DNA from: an uncultured Polaribacter sp.
GTDB lineage: Bacteria > Bacteroidota > Bacteroidia > Flavobacteriales > Flavobacteriaceae
Reading direction: 5' to 3'
DNA length: 64,000 bases
NCBI GenBank assembly: GCA_943788045.1
Contig: CALSOT010000002.1
Span: 862,310 to 926,309 of the forward strand
The notes beneath the pieces were generated by a model, which saw only the letters and a program-made list of their open reading frames with translations, searched no databases and had not been told where the DNA came from. Position numbers and translations under genes: made by a program. Positions 55,981-64,000 of the stretch are shown here, one piece after another (the first letter of the stretch is position 1; each line of letters begins with the position of its first letter).

Positions 55981-56054
55981 CTATCAACTTGTTTCAGAAT
56001 CACAAATCAATTAGAATACTTAGAATCTGGAAAAAGTTTAGGTTTAAATAAAGT

Positions 56055-56090
56055 AAAATCCGTTTAGAAATTTTCTAAACGGATTTTTTT
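56055..56090 (+). terminator. intrinsic terminator of secA
   Basis: AAAATCCGTTTAGAA and its complement around a short loop, then seven T. A long, perfect stem. Confidence 0.92.
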
Positions 56091-56111
56091 GTTATTATTT
56101 TTAAAGGTTAA

Positions 56112-59100
56112 TTATTCTTTGATGAACTTTGTGATGAACTTTCCTTTCTCTGAAGATATCTTTATAAAGTATAAACCACTTGATAAATCATCAACATAAA
56201 TTTGGTTTAAATTAGTTGTTGAATCGAATATTTTTTTGCCAATTAACGAGTAAATTTCAACTTTAGTTAAATCAATAATTGGAGAATCAATAATCAATAC
56301 GCTATCTGCAGGGTTTGGATAGCATTTAACAGATTCAGCTAGAGCATTATCATCAATACTTAAAACACAAGTATCTCCGACAGTATAAGAAAAATATTTA
56401 GTTACAGATTGACCTCCAGCAAATGCAAATTTACAAGCATAACTTATAGTTTGTCCGCTTGTAAAACCACTTACTGTCTTAGTAAACTTTTTACCACCTG
56501 CATTATCCATTTGAATTTCTGAGAAAGGACTTTGTTTCCTTAAGTATGCAACAACACCTGTCTTGTCTGCATCTAAAAGCTCAAAAGTAAACTTTACTTC
56601 ATTTCCTACCGTTTCGAAACTATATTCATACCCATTAGAAAATGAACCTTCACTACTATCTCCGCTTGAACCAGAACAAGCTGTGTTTTCATTTTTTGAG
56701 GTATTTGCTTGCAAAACAATAGGATTATTGGAAGATGCATTACCAAGTAAGTCCTTTGCTGTTACATTAAATGTATATGATGTTTCTGGTTGCAAATTAT
56801 TTATGATTAATGATTTTTGCACTCCCGAATCTCCATTTATTGTTCCCGAAATTGAACCAGTATTGGCTGCATAAACAATAGAACCGGAGCCATCAGTTGC
56901 ATTTACTAAAATTTCTATAGATCTAGAAGTTATATTTCCAATAGTCGCCGTAAAGTTTTCTGGAGCAGTTGTATCTTCACCACCCGAACAATTATCACCA
57001 ATAGTATATGTAAAGTATTTAGTTACAGATAGACCTCCTGCATAAGCAAACTTACAGGCGTAGTTGATAGTTTCACCTGTTGTAAAACCTCCTAGGGTTT
57101 TAGAAAAAGTTAAACCAGAAACATGATCCATTATACTCTCTTCAAAAGGATATTTCTTAAATAAATATGCAACAACTCCAACTTTATCCTCATCCAATAA
57201 TTCAAATTGAATAGTCACATTAGTTCCTACTGTTTCAAAAGTAACTTTATAACCAGTGGAAAAACTTCCTTGATCTGCCTCAGATGAAGCTTCAGAACAA
57301 GATTTAACCTCAGAAACTGTAATAGCTATCTCTTCTGATGTAGTTTTAGCACCATTATTATCAGTTGCAACAGCTGTTATTACATGATCTCCAACACTAG
57401 CCTCTTGCCAAACTAAACTAAACGGATCAGAAGTGTCCTCTCCTATTTTTACTGCTCCATCAAAAAATTCTACCAAAGTAACTGTACCATCTAAATCACT
57501 TGTAATGGTTGTAATCGTAATATCTTCATCCTCTCTGAAAGTTGTACCATCATTTGGAGAAGTAATAGAAACAGATGGACTTAAATTACCAGTTGCTGAA
57601 ACAATTACTAATACCTCATCAGAATCAGAATAATTACCATCATTCACTGTTAACTTAAATTTATAAACACCTTCAACTAAATTAGAAATATTTGGTGATG
57701 CAATTGTATTGCTATCAAAATTGATAAGAGATGGTCCGTAAACTTGCTTCCAAATATATGTTATACTTTGCCCCTCAGGATCATTACTTCCTGAACCATT
57801 TAAAGTTCCTGTGGTTGTGGGAGAAATTATCGAGACATTAGCTCCGGCATCTGCTATTGGTGGCACATAACTTAAGGCTTCTTTATAAGAAAAAGTCATT
57901 TTCCCTAAATTAAATTCTCCGTTTTTTATATGTAATCTTAAAACATTTTCTCCTTTTGTTAACTCAATACCGGAGACAGATTTGGTTCGCCAAGAATCCC
58001 AACTACCTGTATTTGATAAAGTTATATCTGAACTTATTTTATTTCCTTCAACTTCAAAATAGAAAGGTCCTCCTCCATTTGAATTACCTGAATTATACCT
58101 AAAACTTAAATCATAAACACCTGCATTAGAAACGTCTATAGTATATTCCATCCATTCACCAGCAGAAAACCAACCAACTACTGGCCCTTCAGAATTATTT
58201 AGTTCTGAATCTACATATTCGTCAATTCTATAATCTCCTGAGTTATTCAGAGATAAATCTAAATATGATATATTTTGGCCAACTCCCCCCTGAAATTTAT
58301 CGTAATTTCCTGGTTCTATAACTCCTGGAATTTGAAAAGCTGCTCCAGAGTATGGCACCTGTTCACCAACCACAACATTTATACTATTGGTAACATTAAA
58401 ATTATCATTCTGATAAACTTTTGAGAAAAAACCGTGAATACCTAATGAAAGATTTTCTGCTTTCATTTCATAAGGAGCTACAGTATCTTCTCCCAATAAA
58501 GTGGATCCATCAAAAAATTCTACTTTAGTTATTCCAGAACCAGATACTGTTGTTGATAAATTTACACTACCATTTGGATAAGCTTGAGTAAAATCTGAAG
58601 AAATCTCACCAGAAACGTCAATATCTCTATTAGTGGCCATTTGATTTGCAGGCACTGTTAATTGAAATCCATCAGAATAAGTTACTATTATTTCAGAATT
58701 TGAGTAATTATGAGCCACATAAGTAGTTTGACCATTTTGCTTAAATACTCCAGCAATAGGATAATTAGCTGTAATAGTTGCATCTACAATACCCATAGCA
58801 TTTACTGAATGCAACCAATGATAAGTTTGTGCGTCCGATATTCCAAATTTTAAATCTCTCTCAGAGTAAGCATTGTATAAGTTTACAGCCTCTTGAGGAT
58901 TTGTCATTGATAAATATTTCCAATAAGTATCATGCCATAAATTATCATTTTCCTCTCTACTTAAAACACCTGTATTTACTGTAATTTCATTCCAAAGTTT
59001 TTTAGAATATTCTTGATTATGACCTAAATAAAAAGAACCACCATGTATAGGATACATTTCAATTCCATAGGCAGCTGCTATTTCACCACTTACCCAGAAA

Positions 59101-60863
59101 ACTTCACTATCATAAGAATTTCCCCAAACTCTTGACGCTAAACTATACTGGTAATTTCCAGAAAAATTACGTTCATACATATCAAACCAATATTCTTCAA
59201 TAGCAGTTTGCTCTGTAGTGTAAATATAGATTCCTAAATCTCTAATTTCATCATTATTAGTTATAGTACCCCAATGGATTAAAGAAGAAGCAAATTGCAT
59301 ACTTTCTGAAGTTGATTCTTGGTCATTTCCTCTAGGAAAAGTGGCAAAACCATTTGCCCAACTATGACCAGCATAAGGACTAAAATTTCTTAAATAAGGA
59401 AATTTTGTATCATTTCTATCAAAAGAAGAAGCATCTCTAATTAAAAGGTTAATCATATCTCCCCAATTAGACGCCCAACCTGGTTCAAATTGTTCCATAA
59501 AGGCTGCTGCATGGATAAAATAACCCCAATGAAAATGATGATCATTTAAATTACCATCTTGTCCATGTCCTGCAGGATAACCCAACATTGCTGACCAAGC
59601 ACTATTATAATAAAATAAAAATGCTACTTCACCTGAGCTATATGTCAACCAATCTTCTAATCGTTCTTTCACTGTAGCAATCATTTTATCTCTTGCTTCA
59701 ATATTTCCCATTTGATCTGCAATTCTAGCAGTCTGTATTAAACGATTCATTACTTGACCTTCATTATAAGAATCTGTCCAAGTTGCTAAACCATCATTTT
59801 CAATTTGAGCAATTTTAGATTCTAATTCTGCTGGACTAAAACCATCACTATAATTAGCCAAATACGGAGTTGTTGGTAAAATACCTTTAAACGTATTTTC
59901 TACTGTAAAAGAATTCTCAGCTAACATTTTCAATTCACCTCTCACTGATTCGTAACTATAAACATCAGGAACTGGTGAACTTGAAGATAAATTATACCAT
60001 TGATGAGGTAATAATCCTAAAAGCATTTTTGTTTCTAATCCTTCTTTTACATCTGTAGTTACATTAAATGTTGTTGTTAATTTTGAATTATTTTCATTAT
60101 ATGTCCATGAGGAAGTTGTATTTATTGGAAAAACATATGCATAACTTTTTAATTCTTGTACAACACCACTTACATCACTGGTATTTTGCGGTAACATTGC
60201 CATAGACCAATAGGTCTCGCCGTTTAATGTTGATGTGTATGTATTATCTGAACTAGACCAAGAACTTCCAGATGGTGCATAAAAAGCAAAATCTTGTCCA
60301 CTTGCATTTTCTACAATTAATATTTCATCAGAAATTGTAACGTTTCCTGAATTGACTTTTATTTCGACAATATCATCTTCATCTTTTTCAAAATATAAAA
60401 AAGGCATACCAATTCCAGAGGTAACATTTAGCTCATTGTCAGCATCTTTCCAATTCATTGTTACAGTCCAATCTGAATAATCTGACACTGTAGCTTTTGT
60501 TGTTGAAAGCCCTGTTAATCCTACCTCAATAGCTTGGTTATCTCCTATTACACCCCACGGAATATATGTCACAATTAAACCAGTGTCAGTGGTTTTCATT
60601 GTCATTGGATAATTGAACAAGTTATCTGCGTGGTTTTCTTTTACCAAAGTAGACCACCAATCATTTGTTGGTACTGGTTTGCCAATTGCATTACCCGTTA
60701 ATTGTGGCGAACCTGAGGGAAAATCATTTCTACCTGCAGAATCTCTTCCTGGGTGAGAATTTGTGTAACTTGCATTACCGACATTGGTTGTTTGAGCAAC
60801 CATTATTAATGAAAAAGTACAGAAAAAGAAAGTTAATAAGTTGTTTTTTATTGTCTTATACAT
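56112..60863 (-). CDS. multidomain GH81 endo-beta-1,3-glucanase, T9SS substrate
   Basis: 1583 residues with a signal peptide ending near VAQ. Residues about 60-740 form a GH81 glucanase, with DHHFHWGYF (441-449) and the catalytic segment NDQESTSES (513-521). They are followed by Ig-like and CBM6-like (about 845-1000), PKD-like (about 1005-1095) and Ig-like domains, then two copies (about 1190-1285 and 1385-1490) of a module with GVVAYL, YACKFA and TKYF, resembling CBM56-type beta-1,3-glucan binders, around a fibronectin III domain. The tail, CYPNPADSVLII to KFITKFIKE, is a T9SS sorting signal. It would cut laminarin-type glucans at the cell surface or outside. It starts 5 bases after the upstream repeat-protein gene. 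Confidence 0.93.
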   Translation of the reverse strand: MYKTIKNNLLTFFFCTFSLIMVAQTTNVGNASYTNSHPGRDSAGRNDFPSGSPQLTGNAIGKPVPTNDWWSTLVKENHADNLFNYPMTMKTTDTGLIVTYIPWGVIGDNQAIEVGLTGLSTTKATVSDYSDWTVTMNWKDADNELNVTSGIGMPFLYFEKDEDDIVEIKVNSGNVTISDEILIVENASGQDFAFYAPSGSSWSSSDNTYTSTLNGETYWSMAMLPQNTSDVSGVVQELKSYAYVFPINTTSSWTYNENNSKLTTTFNVTTDVKEGLETKMLLGLLPHQWYNLSSSSPVPDVYSYESVRGELKMLAENSFTVENTFKGILPTTPYLANYSDGFSPAELESKIAQIENDGLATWTDSYNEGQVMNRLIQTARIADQMGNIEARDKMIATVKERLEDWLTYSSGEVAFLFYYNSAWSAMLGYPAGHGQDGNLNDHHFHWGYFIHAAAFMEQFEPGWASNWGDMINLLIRDASSFDRNDTKFPYLRNFSPYAGHSWANGFATFPRGNDQESTSESMQFASSLIHWGTITNNDEIRDLGIYIYTTEQTAIEEYWFDMYERNFSGNYQYSLASRVWGNSYDSEVFWVSGEIAAAYGIEMYPIHGGSFYLGHNQEYSKKLWNEITVNTGVLSREENDNLWHDTYWKYLSMTNPQEAVNLYNAYSERDLKFGISDAQTYHWLHSVNAMGIVDATITANYPIAGVFKQNGQTTYVAHNYSNSEIIVTYSDGFQLTVPANQMATNRDIDVSGEISSDFTQAYPNGSVNLSTTVSGSGITKVEFFDGSTLLGEDTVAPYEMKAENLSLGIHGFFSKVYQNDNFNVTNSINVVVGEQVPYSGAAFQIPGVIEPGNYDKFQGGVGQNISYLDLSLNNSGDYRIDEYVDSELNNSEGPVVGWFSAGEWMEYTIDVSNAGVYDLSFRYNSGNSNGGGPFYFEVEGNKISSDITLSNTGSWDSWRTKSVSGIELTKGENVLRLHIKNGEFNLGKMTFSYKEALSYVPPIADAGANVSIISPTTTGTLNGSGSNDPEGQSITYIWKQVYGPSLINFDSNTIASPNISNLVEGVYKFKLTVNDGNYSDSDEVLVIVSATGNLSPSVSITSPNDGTTFREDEDITITTITSDLDGTVTLVEFFDGAVKIGEDTSDPFSLVWQEASVGDHVITAVATDNNGAKTTSEEIAITVSEVKSCSEASSEADQGSFSTGYKVTFETVGTNVTIQFELLDEDKVGVVAYLFKKYPFEESIMDHVSGLTFSKTLGGFTTGETINYACKFAYAGGLSVTKYFTYTIGDNCSGGEDTTAPENFTATIGNITSRSIEILVNATDGSGSIVYAANTGSISGTINGDSGVQKSLIINNLQPETSYTFNVTAKDLLGNASSNNPIVLQANTSKNENTACSGSSGDSSEGSFSNGYEYSFETVGNEVKFTFELLDADKTGVVAYLRKQSPFSEIQMDNAGGKKFTKTVSGFTSGQTISYACKFAFAGGQSVTKYFSYTVGDTCVLSIDDNALAESVKCYPNPADSVLIIDSPIIDLTKVEIYSLIGKKIFDSTTNLNQIYVDDLSSGLYFIKISSEKGKFITKFIKE

Positions 60864-60868
60864 AGAAA

Positions 60869-63800
60869 TTATTTTTTTATTAATTTAATTAGCTTAGATC
60901 TAGAATCTGTTTTTATTCGAGCAAAATAGAGTCCGGGCTTTAAAATAGAGCCATCAATTACAAATTCATCTGAGTTAGGTAACACTGATATTACATTTTT
61001 ACCTTGAACATCAAATACTTTTATAGAAGATATATTTGTTTTTTGTGTTTTTATTACCCAATTATCGTTTGTCGGGTTTGGATATGCAGAAAATTTTAAA
61101 TCATCAAAATTAGTTACACCTAATGGTGCGGCTTTCCAGAAATATAAATTATCTAAATAGATATCATTAGAATATCCATTACCACCTATAAATTTTATTT
61201 GAATTGCTTTTGTAATATCGCCTGTAATACCAGCAACAGGAATATCCATACTTTTCCATGCACCATCATTATTGCCTATTGTATGAGATATTTCATTACC
61301 TGAACTAATAACTATTACGCTTGGGTTTAATCCATTTACTGTCCAAACATCTACATGTAAATATTCCATAGGTGTTAAATCTAGAGTAGAATTCAATTCT
61401 ATTCCTTGATAACTGAAATTGGTATAAGCTAATACAGAATTAGCAGAACCTGTTGGCTGAAATTCAATATTTGCTGATCCAAAACCACTTTGATTCCAAT
61501 CTGGGTTATAATTTGCTCCAGATATATTATCGTAAGTATCACTAAAAACTGAAATTACATCTACTGCATTTCGTGCTGGAGGAATTGGTGCATTTACATT
61601 TGGTGCTCCAATATAATAAGATATCGTGTATGTTTTACTAGTTGAACCATCTTGAGATTTCACCTCTACAGAAGCTTCACCTGGAATTGATGTTGCTTGA
61701 GTAATTATTGTTGTTGCTGAAGCATCTGTAGTTGTTGCTAAAGTAATTTGAGGAATTATTGTTGTGCCTCCTAGTAAAGGCATTAAATATGATTCTGAAT
61801 TTGGAGTAAATCCTGTAACAGAATTCCCATCAACTTTTAAAGCACTTAAAGTAGCATCTTTTCCTGAAACTGCTGGGTTTTTATAAAAATAGATATTATC
61901 TACATAAATAGCACTTGGAGAACCAATACCTTCATTAAACATTAATTGAATAGTTCTTGTAAGATCTCCTGTGATATTACCAACAGGAATATCTATACTT
62001 TGCCATTTACCATCTCCATTCGGAATCGATTTGGGAATTGCTGTACCTGAACTAATTACAGAGATAGTTGGTGATATACCTTTAACAGTCCAAATATCTA
62101 AATGTAAAAATTCCATAGCAGATATATCTAAAACAGAATTAAATTCTATTCCTTGATAGTTAAAATCTGGGTAAGCTAATACTGCATTACCAGAACCTGT
62201 TGGCTGAAATCCTGCATTTGCAGAACTAAAACCATTCTGATTCCAATCTGGATTATAATTTGCTCCAGAAATATTATTGTAAGTATCACTAAAAATTGAA
62301 ATTACATCTACTGCATTACGTCCAGGAGGAATTGGTGCATTTACATTTGGCGCTCCAATAAAAAATGATATTGAATATGTTTTAGTAGTTGAACCATCTT
62401 GTGATGTTACCTCAACTTTTCCAATACCAGGAATTGATGTTGCTTGTGTAATCACAGTTGTTGCTGATGCATCTGCTGGTGTTGCTAACGTAATTTGAGG
62501 AACTATTGTTGTACCTCCTAATAAAGGCATTAAATATGATTCTGAATTTGGAGTAAATCCTGTAACAGAATTCCCATCAACTTTTAAAGCACTTAAAGTA
62601 GCATCTTTTCCTGAAGCTGCTGGATTTTTATAAAAATAGATATTATCTACATAAATAGCACTTGGAGAACCAATACCTTCATTAAACATTAATTGAATAG
62701 TTCTTGTAAGATCTCCTGTGATATTACCAACAGGAATCTCTATACTTTGCCATTTACCATCTCCATTCGGAATCGATTTGGGAATTGCTGTACCTGAACT
62801 AATTACAGAGATAGTTGGTGATATACCTTTTACAGTCCATATATCTAAGTGTAAAAATTCCATAGCAGAGATATCTAAAATAGAATTAAATTCTATTCCT
62901 TGATAGTTGAAATTTGGATAAGCTAATACAGAATTCCCTGAACCTTCAGGTTGAAATCCTGCATTTGCAGAACTAAAACCAGTTTGTTGCCAATCTGGGT
63001 TATAATTTGCTCCAGAAATATTATTGTAAGTATCACTAAAAATTGAAATTACATCTACTGCATTACGTCCAGGAGGAATTGGTGCATTTACATTTGGCGC
63101 TCCAATATAAAAAGATATCGTGTATGTTTTAGTAATTGAACCATCTTCTGATGTTACAACAATAGTAGCATCTCCAGGAATTGTTGATGCTTGGGTTATT
63201 ATTCTACTAGCTGAAGCATTAGTTGTTGTCGCTAAGGTAATTTGAGGAACTAAAGTTGTGCCCCCAAGTAATTCAACCTCATAAGTACTTTTATTAGGTG
63301 TAAAGTCTGTTAATGAATTTCCATCTACTTTTAAATCACTCAAAGTTGCATCTTTTTCTGAAGCTGTTTCCTTTTTGTAGAAATACATATTATCTATGTA
63401 AATTGCGTTTGATGAACCATTTCCTCCATCAAACTTAAATTGAATAGCCTTTGTGAGATCTCCTGTTATACCAGAAATAGGAATATCTACACTTTTCCAA
63501 GCTCCATCACTATTACCAATTGTATGCGGAATTTCTGTACCTGAACTAATTACAGAGACAGTTGGTGTTACACCTTCTACAGTCCAAATATCGATATGCA
63601 AAAATTCCATGGCTGAGATATCTTGAACAGAATTAAATTCTATTCCTTGATAGTTGAAGTTTGGGTAAGCTAGCACTGAGTTTTCAGAACCCTCCGGTTG
63701 ATAAGTTGAACTTGCTGATTCAAAACCACTTTGATTCCAATCTGGATTATAATTTGCGCCATCTATATTATTATAGGCATCACTAAAAATTGAAATTACA

Positions 63801-63928
63801 TCTGTTGCATTTCTTGTTGGTGGTGCTGGGGCGTTACCCGAGGGCTCATTATTAGAGTTATTAGCATTTAATGGCTGAATAAAATAAAATATAATTAAAG
63901 TGAAAAATACTTTTAAAACTTTAGGCAT
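60869..63928 (-). CDS. four-repeat T9SS-exported protein, probable glycan-binding
   Basis: 1019 residues: signal peptide, four modules with a period of exactly 249 residues, and a T9SS tail (AYPNPTNDNWVIK to SRSKLIKLIKK). Each module has a beta part (RNAVDVISIFSDTYNNI, YQGIEFNS, MEFLHLDIWT, DNIYFYK) and a linker part (KDATLSALKVDG, TKTYSISF). There is no catalytic motif. Position next to the GH81 gene, with 5 bases between, and the carbohydrate-module look suggest binding of beta-1,3-glucan at the surface; this is inferred. Modules 2 and 3 are nearly identical, the outer ones more diverged. Confidence 0.85.
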   Translation of the reverse strand: MPKVLKVFFTLIIFYFIQPLNANNSNNEPSGNAPAPPTRNATDVISIFSDAYNNIDGANYNPDWNQSGFESASSTYQPEGSENSVLAYPNFNYQGIEFNSVQDISAMEFLHIDIWTVEGVTPTVSVISSGTEIPHTIGNSDGAWKSVDIPISGITGDLTKAIQFKFDGGNGSSNAIYIDNMYFYKKETASEKDATLSDLKVDGNSLTDFTPNKSTYEVELLGGTTLVPQITLATTTNASASRIITQASTIPGDATIVVTSEDGSITKTYTISFYIGAPNVNAPIPPGRNAVDVISIFSDTYNNISGANYNPDWQQTGFSSANAGFQPEGSGNSVLAYPNFNYQGIEFNSILDISAMEFLHLDIWTVKGISPTISVISSGTAIPKSIPNGDGKWQSIEIPVGNITGDLTRTIQLMFNEGIGSPSAIYVDNIYFYKNPAASGKDATLSALKVDGNSVTGFTPNSESYLMPLLGGTTIVPQITLATPADASATTVITQATSIPGIGKVEVTSQDGSTTKTYSISFFIGAPNVNAPIPPGRNAVDVISIFSDTYNNISGANYNPDWNQNGFSSANAGFQPTGSGNAVLAYPDFNYQGIEFNSVLDISAMEFLHLDIWTVKGISPTISVISSGTAIPKSIPNGDGKWQSIDIPVGNITGDLTRTIQLMFNEGIGSPSAIYVDNIYFYKNPAVSGKDATLSALKVDGNSVTGFTPNSESYLMPLLGGTTIIPQITLATTTDASATTIITQATSIPGEASVEVKSQDGSTSKTYTISYYIGAPNVNAPIPPARNAVDVISVFSDTYDNISGANYNPDWNQSGFGSANIEFQPTGSANSVLAYTNFSYQGIELNSTLDLTPMEYLHVDVWTVNGLNPSVIVISSGNEISHTIGNNDGAWKSMDIPVAGITGDITKAIQIKFIGGNGYSNDIYLDNLYFWKAAPLGVTNFDDLKFSAYPNPTNDNWVIKTQKTNISSIKVFDVQGKNVISVLPNSDEFVIDGSILKPGLYFARIKTDSRSKLIKLIKK
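61120..63830 (-). repeat. tandem coding repeat, period 747 bases
   Basis: The landmark gaaattacat recurs at 61551, 62298, 63045 and 63792, exactly 747 bases apart each time. The middle two units are almost identical at DNA level over long stretches. Confidence 0.92.
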
Positions 63929-64000
63929 AATAAGTTGTAATTAATTCATTGTTTATTTGCCTATAAATCTAAAAATAATTAATTTGAATGTGACTAGATT
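63929..64000. other. upstream end of window, no promoter recognised
   Basis: 72 AT-rich bases upstream of the repeat-protein gene. No TAnnTTTG on the minus strand; the promoter may lie outside the window. Confidence 0.4.

Noticed and set aside
61971-62903. Two almost identical 61-residue plus-strand ORFs 747 bases apart
   Set aside because: They are antisense shadows of the repeated modules of the 1019-residue protein; their likeness only reflects the tandem repeat.
60869-63928. Regular repeats considered as CRISPR or as a mobile array
   Set aside because: Units are 747 bases long, coding and in frame, with no short repeat-spacer pattern.

Overview
The window looks like a chromosomal segment of a marine flavobacterium (Bacteroidota, Flavobacteriaceae, Polaribacter-like). 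The evidence is its very low GC content, promoters of the Bacteroidota TAnnTTTG type, little use of Shine-Dalgarno sites, type IX secretion (T9SS) tails on large secreted proteins, a zeaxanthin-type carotenoid cluster, and an arginine pathway with a SOTCase-like carbamoyltransferase. I saw no tRNA, rRNA, CRISPR array, insertion sequence or prophage.

Layout. 1-5.1 kb: truncated subtilase, mnmA, a MORN-like lipid-exported protein, purB and a small lipoprotein. 5.1-8.6 kb: a three-gene envelope module (small His/Cys-bearing exported protein, TonB-dependent receptor, His-rich acidic lipoprotein), probably for metal uptake. 8.6-18.9 kb: housekeeping and envelope genes (CDP-alcohol phosphotransferase, UMF1-type MFS, M48 protease, MsrB, YfcC carrier, ffh, folD, cupin, lipoprotein, DHH phosphoesterase). 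19-22.7 kb (minus): an operon of a DUF2141 protein, a LytS-like kinase with a C-terminal 2TM domain, three further stand-alone 2TM proteins and a LytTR regulator.

22.9-34.4 kb: one long plus-strand operon merging arginine and proline synthesis: a GNAT acyltransferase, argG, argC, proC, argD, proA, proB, argF', argB, an argE-like deacylase and argH. It is preceded by a 24-codon ORF ending in an arginine-dense tail, which I read as an undescribed arginine leader peptide. proA carries an apparent one-base insertion near its start. ArgF' has Ala at the position that separates acetyl- from succinyl-ornithine enzymes, pointing to succinylated intermediates.

34.4-40.6 kb: carotenoid operon (minus) carH-like, crtI, crtB, crtZ, crtY, divergent from an ECF sigma factor and a membrane protein that is its likely partner. 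The CarH-like regulator keeps the residues that bind adenosylcobalamin, and a cobalamin adenosyltransferase lies at 51.5 kb. 40.7-56 kb: threonine aldolase, prfB, an ArsC-like protein, a 57-residue membrane protein, fumC, a deaminase, hutI, a Wzc/Wza capsule export pair, a methyltransferase, DUF2795 and secA. 56-64 kb (minus): two large T9SS substrates, a multidomain GH81 beta-1,3-glucanase and a protein made of four 249-residue repeats with no visible enzyme domain, together suggesting laminarin-type glucan capture and cleavage.

Between genes there are clear intrinsic terminators, copies of a Flavo-1-like structured element, and a hairpin whose loop holds the subtilase start codon.
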